A stretch of DNA of 64,000 nucleotides from Sphingomonas koreensis (GCA_006438735.1 RCZF01000001.1:434001-498000); one strand, 5' to 3'. Counted from the first letter of the stretch, positions 43,117 through 52,008 are shown. A program made the numbers and translations. The notes: generated by a model not told the origin, from the letters alone.

Positions 43117-43566
43117 ATGAGCGTTCAACAAGAGGCGCGGCGTGAGCGCCGCACCCAAGTGTTCTTTCCTGTTATGATCCTATGCATTGAACACGGATCA
43201 AGGCGCGCTCACGTGCTTGACCTTTCAAGTCACGGTGCGAGGTTGCATTCTGACGCGCCATTGCGCCTGGGGCAGCCCCTGCTGATCGATCTTTACGGCG
43301 CGAAGCACAGTGCCCGGGTGATTTGGGCACGGGAAAAACAGGCAGGAGTGTCGTTCACTCGGGGCCTGTCAGTCGATGAATTGGAGGCCGTCGACGCGGC
43401 GCATACGACTAGCCTCACAAACGCGGCAAACAGACTGGGGATAAGGCTCTCCAATCGGCTGACCGAGGGGCCAAACGCCCCGTCCATCGCCGATCCGCAA
43501 ACGGTGGCATGCCGTTCGCCGAGCGACGCCGCGGCTCGATCACGCCTGCGGACCCGCGCGGTTTGA
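43117..43566 (+). CDS. PilZ domain protein
   Basis: 149 residues. The PilZ core reads RRERRTQVFFPVMI, then HVLDLSSHGARLHSDAPLRLGQPLLIDL and ARVIWAREKQAGVSFT. The RxxxR element (RRERR) and the D/NxSxxG element (DLSSHG) for cyclic di-GMP binding are both present. The C-terminal ~55 residues are disordered. ATG 43117 is chosen for the AAGGGG site; TTG 43090 is an alternative. Probably a c-di-GMP effector for surface behaviour. Confidence 0.85.
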   Translation: MSVQQEARRERRTQVFFPVMILCIEHGSRRAHVLDLSSHGARLHSDAPLRLGQPLLIDLYGAKHSARVIWAREKQAGVSFTRGLSVDELEAVDAAHTTSLTNAANRLGIRLSNRLTEGPNAPSIADPQTVACRSPSDAAARSRLRTRAV

Positions 43567-43600
43567 TAGCGAGATAGCTGCTTGATATCGAGATAGCTGC
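43563..43600 (+). repeat. 19-bp tandem repeat (two copies)
   Basis: TTGATAGCGAGATAGCTGC followed directly by TTGATATCGAGATAGCTGC, one mismatch. It starts at the PilZ stop codon. The rest of the region to 43984 holds no supported gene. Confidence 0.7.
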
Positions 43601-43984
43601 CGCACAGTCGGATCCGCGACGCCGACACGCTACGTCGGGCGCTCGCCGTTGCGCGGCGTCATCGTCGACTAAACAGGCGCGGCTTTTCGACGGAATGATC
43701 GGAGGCCAAGCGCGGGGCTTTCGCGGCGCCAACGGCCTGCCGATACTGCGCATGGACCTCGATGCTGCCGCCCATCGAGGCTAGCCGTCCCGCAAGTTGT
43801 CGGGACGGCACGCGGCGGGGGCTTTAAGGCACGCTTCGCCAAGTTGACGCCACCGCGCGGTCGGATCCCGTCGCTCGATCTCGGTCCGGTCTCTCAAAGG
43901 CTATCGATCGGTTGTCACCGCGTATGCCTTTCTCCGGAGCGTTAAAGGCGAGGGCGGCCGGCTGGGCTACCCTCGCGATATTTT
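43601..43984. other. Intergenic, nothing recognised
   Basis: Downstream of the tandem repeat and convergent with the next - strand gene. I see no frame, RNA or terminator that I can support. Confidence 0.45.
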
Positions 43985-44203
43985 TCAGCGACAGACGCGA
44001 ACGCGGCGATGGTGACGCCAAACCGTGTTGCACACTTGATGGTGAACGACACGGCGATGGACGACGCGTGCGGGAGCGCGGCGCGTGTGGCTGGTCACGA
44101 CTCGCTTGGTCACCACGCGGTGGTGCTGCGCGTTCGCGCTGACGCTCGTGCCGAGCGTGGCCGCTATCAGGCCGACGGCAGCGATAATTTTGGTGATCTT
44201 CAT
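43985..44203 (-). CDS. Small secreted His/Arg-rich protein
   Basis: 72 residues. GGGAGA precedes ATG 44203. The signal peptide KIIAAVGLIAATLGTSVSANA is followed by a mature part rich in His, Arg and Val (HHRVVTKRVVTSH, RRVVHHQVCNTVWRHHRRVRVCR). The two cysteines could pair. The composition suggests metal or polyanion binding in the periplasm. I do not recognise a named family. Confidence 0.7.
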   Translation of the reverse strand: MKITKIIAAVGLIAATLGTSVSANAQHHRVVTKRVVTSHTRRAPARVVHRRVVHHQVCNTVWRHHRRVRVCR

Positions 44204-44670
44204 CTTGTGTGTCTCCCGCCCGCCTATCGGGCTGCGAGAGGGTACGCCCGGCAGCCGCACACGGTTCCTTGTCATTCGCAACGTCGCGCGAGGCATAAGC
44301 GCACGGTCATTGCAACGAGCCGGCGATGCGGGAAACCGAGCGGCAACCCGACGCATGCACCGTCCACCCGAAATCGATGTCAGCATGATCCTGAGCCGCA
44401 CTTGAGCAAAAAGAGAAAGCAACGTGGGGGTCGAGACCTTGGTAGAATGACGTTCGCGCCGGTACCTTCGGGAGACGAAATTCCCGCACGCCCCGGAGGA
44501 CGCCCCCGGCGGTGCTTCCGCGTTGAGCGCCATCGGCGTCGGCGCATGGTGGGAGCGGAAATTGCCTTGATCTTTCGCTGCCGAAAAAAAGTTTCCGGCG
44601 CCCCTTGATGACAAGACGGCGGAAATTATCTGGGCTGCGCCGGATGCGAAACTCGGTCCGGCGGGACTGA

Positions 44671-44727
44671 GAGCACCGGCTCTCCCGGTGCTCCTTGTGC
44701 TCAAATTGCTCATTGGAGGATTTGGAT
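44671..44727 (+). ncRNA. ROSE-type RNA thermometer in the hsp20 leader
   Basis: Two stacked hairpins end at the start codon. The first is a 9-bp stem GAGCACCGG and CCGGTGCTC (44671-44693). The second (44703-44723) pairs AAATT-G-CTC with GAGGATTT around the loop ATTG, burying the GGAGG ribosome site and leaving one bulged G. That bulged-G TTGCT/Shine-Dalgarno hairpin is the hallmark of ROSE elements, which melt at heat-shock temperature. The structure was drawn by hand. Confidence 0.72.
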
Positions 44728-45207
44728 ATGAGGACGAACTTCGACTTCACCCCCTACCGCCGGACGACGGTTGGCTTCGACCGGCTTTTCGATCTGCTCG
44801 AAACCGGCGCACGCGGCGAAACCGAGGGCTACCCGCCCTTTGACATCGAACGCGATAGCGAGGACCGCTACGCCATCACGCTGGCGGTAGCGGGTTTCCG
44901 TCCGGACGAGATCGAGATCGTGGCGCAGAACAATCAGCTGACCGTGACGGGCCGCAAGCCTGAGGAGACCGACGCCGGCCGCTATCTCCACCGCGGGATC
45001 GCGACACGCGCCTTTGAACGCCGCTTCCAGCTCGCCGATTTCGTCGTGGTCGAAGAGGCGAGTTTTGATCATGGACTGCTGCGCATTGCGCTGAAGCGCG
45101 AAGTGCCGGAAGCGATGAAGCCTCGACGCATCGCCATCAATGACGGAGCCGCGTCGGCGGCGAACGACCGGCTTCAGTCGCCGTTGGACGACAGCGACGC
45201 CGCCTAA
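44728..45207 (+). CDS. Hsp20/alpha-crystallin small heat-shock protein
   Basis: 159 residues of the IbpA type. N-terminal TPYRRTTVGFDRLFDLLE, then the alpha-crystallin domain (~35-125): YPPFDIERDSEDRYAITLAVAGFRPDEIEI, LTVTGRKP, FERRFQLADFV and the GLLRIALKREVPE strand. A cytosolic holdase that binds unfolding proteins. GGAGG precedes ATG 44728 and is sequestered in the predicted ROSE hairpin, so translation should be heat-induced. A terminator lies 52 bp downstream. Confidence 0.93.
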   Translation: MRTNFDFTPYRRTTVGFDRLFDLLETGARGETEGYPPFDIERDSEDRYAITLAVAGFRPDEIEIVAQNNQLTVTGRKPEETDAGRYLHRGIATRAFERRFQLADFVVVEEASFDHGLLRIALKREVPEAMKPRRIAINDGAASAANDRLQSPLDDSDAA

Positions 45208-45258
45208 TCGCTATCCGCCTGCCGACGGGTCGTCCGGCGGACGGTGTCCGATCGCAAA

Positions 45259-45290
45259 ACCGGCCTGGCGCCTTCCAGCGCCAGGCCGGT
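45259..45290. terminator. Strong hairpin after hsp20
   Basis: Perfect 13-bp stem, ACCGGCCTGGCGC and GCGCCAGGCCGGT, loop of 6. An A run precedes it on the + strand (T run on the - strand), so it is best placed to stop - strand transcripts, but its position also suits the end of hsp20. Confidence 0.6.
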
Positions 45291-45806
45291 AGAGCTCGAC
45301 AGACCTTTGGGGTCGCATTCCGGTGTTAAACGCGCCCGCGCGGTCCGGCTCGTCGCAACACTAAGAGCCAATGCTTGCCTACGGGCATTCCACCATTTCG
45401 AGACATCCCGGGGCGGCGGCGCCACCAGCCGCTCATCTGGAGCTGCCAGCCGCTTTGGGTAGCGTTGCTGAGGCACTGAAGCGCCTTCTGGAGGTCATCA
45501 GTTCGTCGCTGGGCTGCTGCTGGCATCGTCGCCAGCTTGACGCATGCGGACGGTCAAATTGATCGATCTGCGCCCGACCATGGTGTCCTCGCAGTCGTAG
45601 CGACAGCGATGGCGACGCCGCGAAGGCCGGCAACGTCGTTGAAAACCGAGACGCGGGAGCGGGTCACGCGCGCTGGAAGGGGGCGGCCGATATCGAACCG
45701 AGCCGATCGCGGCGCATCGCGGTTGAGTGTGCCGCGGCTTGCGGCTGACGGACCTGTTCGGTCGCTTCAGCCGTTGGCGGGAGACCAACAACCACCAGGA
45801 ATTCTC
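45291..45806. other. Intergenic, nothing recognised
   Basis: Long open frames continue here in front of the DUF4126 gene, but their sequences lack family features. No RNA recognised. Confidence 0.45.
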
Positions 45807-46265
45807 ATGCTACGCTCCATTCTGATCGGTCTGGTTGCCGGCCAACGCGCGATGACGCCGCTTGCAGCGCTCGCCGGCGCTGCCCGGCGCGGCGCGCTGC
45901 CTTATGACAATGGCGAAGCCCGAATGATGCGCCTGCCGCTGATCGCGGCGGGCGGGGTTGCCGCGGCCGCAGCGGAAATGGCCGGCGATAAGATGACGAG
46001 CGCGCCGGACCGCACCGTTATGCTCGGCTTGCTCGCCCGAACCATCACCGGCGGCTTCGCCGGCGCGGCGCTCGCGCCGCCAAAGCGCCAGGTGGCGGGC
46101 GCCGCGTTGGGCGCCGGCGCAGCGATTGCCGCGTCTTACGCAGGCTTGGCGATGCGACGATCGGCAATGCGGCGCTGGGGACAGACGGCGACAGGCGTCG
46201 CCGAGGACATAATCGTCTTCGCCGCCGCGAACGCGATCGTGAGCGCGACGCCCGCGCGGGCATGA
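45807..46265 (+). CDS. DUF4126 family membrane protein
   Basis: 152 residues from ATG 45807. Starts LRSILIGLVAGQRAMTPLAAL, then several Gly/Ala-rich hydrophobic stretches: LPLIAAGGVAAAAAEMAGDK, TVMLGLLARTITGGFAGAAL and VAGAALGAGAAIAASYAGL. The GQRAMTPLAAL and AGDK landmarks fit DUF4126. Likely inner-membrane; function unknown. Confidence 0.78.
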   Translation: MLRSILIGLVAGQRAMTPLAALAGAARRGALPYDNGEARMMRLPLIAAGGVAAAAAEMAGDKMTSAPDRTVMLGLLARTITGGFAGAALAPPKRQVAGAALGAGAAIAASYAGLAMRRSAMRRWGQTATGVAEDIIVFAAANAIVSATPARA

Positions 46266-46433
46266 CGGCAGTGGTCGATTGATTCGGGCCTGCTGGTCGA
46301 CCTATTCTGCCGACGCTGCGGGTCGTGATCGTCCGCTCAGCCCAGACGGACCTTGCACGCTGTCGCCCGCGCAGCGCGCCGCCGACGGCCAGTACAACAA
46401 TTGTTCTCCGGGGCTTCGTGCCGACCGATCGCG

Positions 46434-46694
46434 TCAGCGCAGCTGGCTGTCCTTGCTGCCGCGACGGTTAAACAGCGACGCCGCCGGGCGGTCGCGTCCG
46501 CTCTGGCAAGAAACGCAGGTTCGAACACCGGGCATCGCCTGCCGACGCGCCTCAGGGATATCCTCGCCGCAGATCGTGCAATAAGGCTCGCTGTCGCCGG
46601 TGGGCATGCCGGCGCGCGCCGCGCGGACCGCATCCATCACGGTATCGTCGATCTGGTCCTGCACTGCGCCGTCGCGCGTCCAACCGCCGGCCAT
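46434..46694 (-). CDS. TraR/DksA-type zinc-finger protein
   Basis: 86 residues. The C-terminal C4 zinc finger reads YCTICGEDIPEARRQAMPGVRTCVSCQ, as in DksA/TraR proteins, which bind the RNA polymerase secondary channel. The N-terminal helical part is short, so it resembles the plasmid/phage TraR or YbiI size class rather than full DksA. Confidence 0.87.
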   Translation of the reverse strand: MAGGWTRDGAVQDQIDDTVMDAVRAARAGMPTGDSEPYCTICGEDIPEARRQAMPGVRTCVSCQSGRDRPAASLFNRRGSKDSQLR

Positions 46695-46747
46695 CGATTC
46701 ACTCCTCTATTGCTCGCTCGAACATATAAGAACGCGTTTGGCGGTTT

Positions 46748-47344
46748 CTATTGCCGGTCGGCGTCGGCGCTTTTGCCCAGAAGGCGACCTTTCTCAGACA
46801 GGCTTCGGAAGGTGATTGACCAGCGCGGCGCGGTTACGCCCGCGATGCTATGCTCCCAATCGTGGCGCGCTTCGCCGCTCAAATGGTAGGCGCTGCGCGG
46901 CACGAGCGGCGCAACGGCCCGATCGAACCGCTCGCCGACCCGCCGGCGAAAGCGCATCGCGGCGGCATGGCCGAGCGACAGTCCGACGACTTGGTCGAAA
47001 TGCGGCCGATCGCGGTGCCAGCCGATCCCGGCGCCGATGTCATAGCGGATCACCAGCGCCTGGACGAGCGAACCCGGCTCGACTCCAGCAAAGGCCTCGG
47101 CCTGGCGGCGGATCGGCTCGAGCCACCCGGGTATCGGATCGACCGCAGCGAACCGCCCGGTGTCGAAGTCATAATGCCAGCCGAAGCTGTGCGTCAGGCG
47201 CTTGCCCAACCACCCCTGAAACCGGAAGGGCGACGGGTTGGCGGCGTCGATCGCCGCGATCAGCGACGCCTCCTGGCGCGGCGTGACAATGTCGTTGGCG
47301 GATCGCAATCCCGGCAGGAGCGGGGTGTCGAACAGATCGGTCAT
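46748..47344 (-). CDS. AlkB-family dioxygenase (second copy)
   Basis: 198 residues. Fe ligands H and D in GIGWHRDRPHF and H in WEHSIAGV, with RWSITFR for 2-oxoglutarate. The front part RFQGWLGKRLTHSFGWHYDF supplies the nucleotide-lid region. More similar to chromosomal AlkB repair proteins than the copy at 15011. Probably repairs 1-methyladenine/3-methylcytosine lesions. Confidence 0.9.
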   Translation of the reverse strand: MTDLFDTPLLPGLRSANDIVTPRQEASLIAAIDAANPSPFRFQGWLGKRLTHSFGWHYDFDTGRFAAVDPIPGWLEPIRRQAEAFAGVEPGSLVQALVIRYDIGAGIGWHRDRPHFDQVVGLSLGHAAAMRFRRRVGERFDRAVAPLVPRSAYHLSGEARHDWEHSIAGVTAPRWSITFRSLSEKGRLLGKSADADRQ

Positions 47345-47398
47345 CAGGATACTTTAAATGGTGCGATGGATCGCGGGTTGCAGTGGACGCGTCGTGGC

Positions 47399-47538
47399 CT
47401 ATTTGCGACGCAGCGGCCCATCGGCGCGGATCCGGTAGAGCAGGGCCAGCGCGTTCTTCGCGCCACCGTCGCCCGTGACCAGCGAGACGGTCGACGTCAG
47501 CCTACCGACGTCGATGACTGCGAAAAAATGGGTGTCAT
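47399..47538 (-). pseudogene. Possible small gene broken in a T run
   Basis: From the TAG at 47399-47401 backwards the frame reads well as FFAVIDVGRLTSTVSLV, then ALALLYRIRADGPLRRK. ATG 47538 begins MTPIF one base out of frame, the break being a run of six T. One more T gives a single ~46-residue protein. Unknown family. The surrounding stretch 47345-47820 holds nothing else supported. Confidence 0.35.
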
Positions 47539-47820
47539 CGAACCCATTTCAAGCCCGGTACGGGGTCTGTTCTGAGTGATGAAAAGGGCGACCTAACCCG
47601 ACCCAATCGAGCCCGTCTGGCCCGGCCAATGGTGAGCCAGGGCTATGGCCTGCGCCGTGCGAGGCGTCGATGTTTGGCCGTTGCGCGCTTGAGCCGCCAT
47701 GCGACATTGCTGCGCTCGCCGCCCACTCAATAAGACCGATCATCCTACCGACAAATCGAGCGGCGCCGGCGAGCGCCGCGTCGGCGCAACGCAGCCCGCC
47801 GCTGGCGCGCGAAAATCCGG

Positions 47821-48396
47821 CTAGCCGCGCCATTTGCGCATTGCGCGGTCGTAAACCGCCTCGGCACGGTCGACCGTGCGCTTGACCTTTGCCAGCTCCG
47901 CGTCGTGTGCCTGCTCGGTCGCGCGCCGCTCGCGCGCCAGGTCGGCTTCTCGCTCGGCGAGCGCGTCAAGATCGCGTCGATGGCGCGCTTCCACTGCCTC
48001 CAGCGCGGCTTGCGCTTTGTCGAGCGCGGCCCTGCTCGGCCTGGGTGCGGCGCGCGGCCGGGGGGCGGCCTTGGCGCGGTGTTTCGCCGCTGTCTTGTCC
48101 GGCGGGCCGGCGCGCGCTGTCGACGGCGCGGCTGTTTCGCGCCCGGTACGGCCAGGCCCGAGCGCGGCAATTTGTTCAGCCGTCGTGCCGCGCAGCCGCC
48201 GAACAACCGCGCCGGGATTCTCGAGCGGTTCGCGCATCAAGTCGGGGTCTTCGACCAGTTCGGCGACGCCGCGCGCGAACAGATTGTGATCGCTGCCCCA
48301 CGCCTCGAGCGCCGCCTTTTGGCTCGCGGCGGCGACATAGGCATCGTGGAAACCGATCGCCGTTCGGTAGACTTTGAGTTTTGCGGCGCGCGCCAT
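47821..48396 (-). CDS. Coiled-coil conserved hypothetical protein
   Basis: 191 residues. The N-terminal ~85 residues are well defined (LKVYRTAIGFHDAYVAAAS, WGSDHNLFARGVAELV, NPGAVVRRLRGTTAEQ). A Pro/Ala/Arg linker and a long helical coiled coil (ALDKAQAALEAVEARHRRDLDALAE, cited as a landmark) follow. Seen in sphingomonads as an uncharacterised cell-envelope-like protein. No enzyme motif. Confidence 0.72.
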   Translation of the reverse strand: MARAAKLKVYRTAIGFHDAYVAAASQKAALEAWGSDHNLFARGVAELVEDPDLMREPLENPGAVVRRLRGTTAEQIAALGPGRTGRETAAPSTARAGPPDKTAAKHRAKAAPRPRAAPRPSRAALDKAQAALEAVEARHRRDLDALAEREADLARERRATEQAHDAELAKVKRTVDRAEAVYDRAMRKWRG

Positions 48397-48901
48397 GCAG
48401 CGACGCTATCGCCGCCTCGATGCCAAGACAACGCTCCCGTCGCTACGCGGGCAGCGCCACTGCCCCGCGAGGATCAGGGCGTGGCTCGGCCAGAACCTGA
48501 TTTATCGCTCGCGGTCGATCGCCGCCATCGCCGTCGCCGGTCGCCGCTGATCGCCGATCCCGCAAAGCGCTGCGCGGCCGCAGCCGGGAAATCCGGCCGC
48601 CAGGATACATTCGGCTGACGTCCAGGCGTTGAGGCGCCGGTCGCCTATGGCGCGCCAGATGCCGCATGGCGGCGCTGCGGTGCGATCGCAGTCGCGCGCT
48701 CGGCGCCGGAACCAAAGTTCTCCGGCGCCGGTTTTGCGGCTGAACGCCGTTGGGAAAATCGCCCATGAAAATTGCTTGTACCAATCGGGTCGCGCCCGCC
48801 GCAGCAGACGAAGTGCGCGCGGAATGTGCCGGCGACCGCTGCGTCTATCGAGCGGTCAGTGCCGAAAAGCGCGCTTCATCGCTAATTCCAGCGAGGGGCG
48901 C
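48397..48901. other. Intergenic, nothing recognised
   Basis: Open frames are present on both strands but none has family features or a ribosome site. The SDR promoter should lie near the right end. Confidence 0.45.
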
Positions 48902-49942
48902 ATGATGGCGCTCGCGCTCAAGCCGATCGCCGATCAAGTAATCGTCATCACCGGCGCCAGCTCGGGGATCGGCCTGGTCACCGCGCGCGCGGCGGCGGCG
49001 CAAGGCGCAACCGTCATGCTGGTCGCGCGCAACGGCCCGGCGCTCGAGGATATCGTCGGCGCGATCAAGGCGGCAGGCGGGCGCGCTGCTTACGCCATCG
49101 CCGACGTCGGCGACCTTGCGGCGGTGCGGGCCGCGGCCGATCAGACGATTTCAGCGTTCGGGCGGATCGACGGCTGGGTCAATTGCGCAGGGGTTTCGAT
49201 CTACGCCAAATTGGTCGACACGCCCGAGGACGAGCACCAACGCCTGTTCCAGACCAATTATTTCGGGGTTGTGCACGGCGCTCTCACCGCGCTTGACCAT
49301 CTGCGCGGCAGGGGCGGGGCGCTCGTCACTGTCGGATCGATCGCTGGCGATATCCCGTCGCCGATCATGGGCGCCTATGACGCCGCCAAGCATGCGGTGA
49401 AAGGCTTTATCGAATCGCTCCGCATCGAAGTGATCGCCGACGGCCTGCCCGTCGCGGTGACGCTGATCAAGCCGGCGGGGATGAACACCCCGATCGCTGA
49501 ACATGCCGCCAACCATGTCGACGGCGAGGCGCTGATCCCGCCGCCGGTCTATGATCCGGCGCTCGTCGCCGAGGCGATCATCGAGGCGCTTCAGCATCCC
49601 CAGCGCAACGTGACGGTCGGCGGTGTCGGTCGGCTGCAAGTGCTGCTCGGCACCCATTTCCCGGGATTGCTCGCGCGCTTCGGTGGGCTGCTCAGCCCGC
49701 TTCTCTCCGATCCCCATAGACCCAAGACCGAAGGATCCAACCTGGCCGCGCCCGTCGATGGCGGCCGTGAGCATTCCGATCACGAAAGCGGGCGCGGTGT
49801 CAGCAGCTATGCCGTCGCGCGCCGACATCCGATCGTACTGACCGCGGTTTCGGCAGTGCTGATCGGTGCGCCGCTGATGCTTCGCCGCCGCCGGTCGGCT
49901 AAGCGGTCGCCGAGAGCAAAACAGAGACGCCCGCGGCGATAG
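48902..49942 (+). CDS. SDR-family oxidoreductase with C-terminal membrane tail
   Basis: 346 residues. The Rossmann motif is TGASSGIG. The active site has Ser in TVGSIAGD and YDAAKHAVKGF, the YxxxK pair. Residues ~260-346 extend the usual ~250 aa length: a basic tail with one hydrophobic helix (PIVLTAVSAVLIGAPLML) followed by an Arg/Lys-rich end, suggesting membrane tethering. Double ATG start at 48902 and 48905 behind GAGGGG. Substrate unknown. Confidence 0.9.
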   Translation: MMALALKPIADQVIVITGASSGIGLVTARAAAAQGATVMLVARNGPALEDIVGAIKAAGGRAAYAIADVGDLAAVRAAADQTISAFGRIDGWVNCAGVSIYAKLVDTPEDEHQRLFQTNYFGVVHGALTALDHLRGRGGALVTVGSIAGDIPSPIMGAYDAAKHAVKGFIESLRIEVIADGLPVAVTLIKPAGMNTPIAEHAANHVDGEALIPPPVYDPALVAEAIIEALQHPQRNVTVGGVGRLQVLLGTHFPGLLARFGGLLSPLLSDPHRPKTEGSNLAAPVDGGREHSDHESGRGVSSYAVARRHPIVLTAVSAVLIGAPLMLRRRRSAKRSPRAKQRRPRR

Positions 49943-49984
49943 CTACTTGCGCTTGAGCACGCGGCGATAGCTCCCTGCGCTTGA
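49931..49984 (+). repeat. 26-bp direct repeat (period 28) at the SDR stop
   Basis: Two copies, 49931-49956 and 49959-49984, with two mismatches. They start CGCGGCGATAGCT and end TGCGCTTGAG. The first copy spans the SDR stop codon. Confidence 0.75.
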
Positions 49985-50128
49985 GCCGACCGTGCCGATA
50001 AGCGCGACCGCGCGCTTCGTGTGGTTCAGCGGGCAAGGGCGCGGGCGCGACGCCTTCCCCGCCGATCGACCCGGGGTGCGGCCAAGGCGAAAACAGAGGC
50101 TCGAGGCCCGTTCGGCGAGCGCCGGCGC

Positions 50129-51169
50129 TTACCCGTTCGCCATCAGCGCCTCGAGCTCGGCAGGGCTGATTTCGCGGACGAGTTGCTCGCCCGTGCATTG
50201 GTCCGGCCGCTTGTCGGGGCGCCAACGGTGGAGCTGGGTGCCGTGGCGGAAGCGGCCGTCGGTGACCTGATCGTAGACGACTTCCACCACCGCCTCGGGC
50301 CGCACAGGCGTCCACTCGGCCGATCGACCGGTCGCCCAGCGGCTCGGCCCGCCCGGCGCCTTTCCGCTGAAGCCCGCGCCGCCGGCAAGCGCGTCAAAGC
50401 GGGCCAGCAGAACCGGGCGCTCGGCCGCGGCGATGCCCGAGGTAAAACCGACATGGTCGAGCGTGCCCTTCGCATTGTAGAGCCCCAGCAGCAGCGATGC
50501 GATGCCCGTGCCGTTGGCGGTGCGCCGATAGCCGCCAACCACGCAGTCCGCGGTGCGCAGTTGCTTGACTTTGGCCATCGCGCGCTCGCCGTGCCGATAG
50601 GGTAGATCGAGCTTCTTGGCGACGACCCCGTCGAGCGCGCCGCCAGCGCTCGCAAGCCAGGCGTTGGCGCGGTCGATGTCGCGACTGCACGGCGAGATCA
50701 GCAGCTGAGGGTTGGCTTCCTTGGCGTGGAACGCCTCGAGCGATGCGCGCCGCTTCGACAGCGGTTCGGCGGCGATGTCGGTGCTGTCCAGCGCCAGCAG
50801 GTCGAACAGGATCAGTTGCGCTGGCGTCTCGTGCGAAAGGTGGGCAATTCGGCTCGCCGCCGGGTGCAACCGTGCCTGCAGCGCGCCAAACGACAGATGG
50901 TCGGCAAGCGGGACGACGATTTCGCCATCGACGATGAAGTGGGTGCTGCGGCATGCGAGCAGCATCGCTACGAGCTCGGGGAAATACCGTCCCAGCGGTT
51001 TTCCCGACTTCGACCACAGTGTCGCTGCATCGCCGTCGCGCACGGCGATCGCGCGAAAGCCGTCCCATTTGGGCTCGAACTGCCAGCCGGGCTGTACCGG
51101 GAGCGCCACCACGAGCTTGGCTTCCATCGGCGCGATCGGGTGCTTGAGAGGATCGGCGGCAATCGTCAC
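50129..51169 (-). CDS. ATP-dependent DNA ligase, LigC type
   Basis: 346 residues from a GTG overlapping the upstream stop. The nucleotidyl-transfer motif is FEPKWDGFRAI (catalytic Lys near residue 33). Later motifs are VDGEIVVP, LFDLLALD and VAKKLDLPYRHG, then an OB fold with VKQLRTADCVVGGYR and the closing VEVVYDQVTDGRFRH. A stand-alone ligase of the LigC group, used in mycobacteria and relatives for alternative end joining or excision repair. Coupled to the chimeric gene before it. Confidence 0.92.
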   Translation of the reverse strand: MTIAADPLKHPIAPMEAKLVVALPVQPGWQFEPKWDGFRAIAVRDGDAATLWSKSGKPLGRYFPELVAMLLACRSTHFIVDGEIVVPLADHLSFGALQARLHPAASRIAHLSHETPAQLILFDLLALDSTDIAAEPLSKRRASLEAFHAKEANPQLLISPCSRDIDRANAWLASAGGALDGVVAKKLDLPYRHGERAMAKVKQLRTADCVVGGYRRTANGTGIASLLLGLYNAKGTLDHVGFTSGIAAAERPVLLARFDALAGGAGFSGKAPGGPSRWATGRSAEWTPVRPEAVVEVVYDQVTDGRFRHGTQLHRWRPDKRPDQCTGEQLVREISPAELEALMANG

Positions 51170-51606
51170 GACGTTGCCATAAGCCGCGGAAGAGGCGGCA
51201 GCAGGTCGTGGGCGAGGAACTCGACGGGGCCGTTCGCCGCCGACGCCGCTTGGCTGGCGCTCCCGTGCAGCCAAACGCCCCAGGCCGCCGCGACCGGCGG
51301 ATCGACGGCGCGCGGCAGCAGTCCGCCGATGATCCCCGCCAGCACATCGCCCGAGCCGGCGGTGGTATCGACCGCCCGCGCATAGGGCGACACGAGCGCG
51401 ACGGTCGGCCGGCGATCGCGCGGCATCTGCGCAAACCATGCCCCAAGCGCGCGCGACTGTTCCTGTCCGAGCTCACTGAGCGCGACATCGACATCGCGTC
51501 CGCTCAGGTCGATCCGATCGCGCGCTTCGTCTCGCGCTGCGTCGCGCGCCCCATTGCCCGCGCTTTGACCGTGCCGCACGATCCAGAGCTTTTGGGGCCA
51601 GTTCAT
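51166..51606 (-). CDS. Chimera: histidine phosphatase N-terminus fused to NAD(P)HX dehydratase C-terminus
   Basis: 146 residues. Residues 1-80 are the first half of a histidine (SixA/phosphoglycerate mutase) phosphatase: KLWIVRHGQSAGN, LSELGQEQSRALG and VSPYARAVDT. From residue ~81 the sequence becomes TAGSGDVLAGIIGGLLPRA, AAAWGVWLHGSA and HDLLPPLPRL, the unmistakable end of an ADP/ATP-dependent NAD(P)H-hydrate dehydratase. Both halves are incomplete (phosphatase His in the second half lost; dehydratase ATP and NADHX pocket lost). The join is near 51360-51370 and keeps the frame. Probably non-functional as either enzyme. Confidence 0.85.
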   Translation of the reverse strand: MNWPQKLWIVRHGQSAGNGARDAARDEARDRIDLSGRDVDVALSELGQEQSRALGAWFAQMPRDRRPTVALVSPYARAVDTTAGSGDVLAGIIGGLLPRAVDPPVAAAWGVWLHGSASQAASAANGPVEFLAHDLLPPLPRLMATS

Positions 51607-51768
51607 GGAGCGCAATCGCCCGACGCTACATCTCGCATGGGCGGCCAACGCGGGATAGGCGTAGCCGTTCCCGCACCAGCCGACCGCATCGAGCAGGAAC
51701 CGTGCGCGGCGGACATCGTTTGAGGCTCTCGGCCGACCGGTCGAGGCGCGGCAGCGAGGTTCTTGACG

Positions 51769-52008
51769 ATGAGCAAACTTGACGAGGCAGATCGCGATCG
51801 GCTCGGCGCGGCCAAATTCGCCTTTCCCGAACAGCGCAAGGAGCCGATCGAAAACGCCGCCCATGTGCGCGCCGCGATCGCCCGGTTTAACCAGGTGAAA
51901 GACGTCAGCGACGCGGAACGCGACGAAGCCTGGAAGCATATCAAGGCGGCAGCCAAAAAGTTCGACGTCGAGATTAGCGAGAAGAGCTGGCGCGACATCG
52001 GCAAGTGA
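51769..52008 (+). CDS. DUF6582 family small protein
   Basis: 79 residues from ATG 51769. Reads SKLDEADRDRLGAAKFAFPEQRKEPIENAAHVRAAIARFNQVKDVSDAERDEAWKHIKAAAKKF (landmark), the DUF6582 pattern. Small, charged, helical. Found next to ligase or phage-like genes; function unknown. Confidence 0.85.
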   Translation: MSKLDEADRDRLGAAKFAFPEQRKEPIENAAHVRAAIARFNQVKDVSDAERDEAWKHIKAAAKKFDVEISEKSWRDIGK

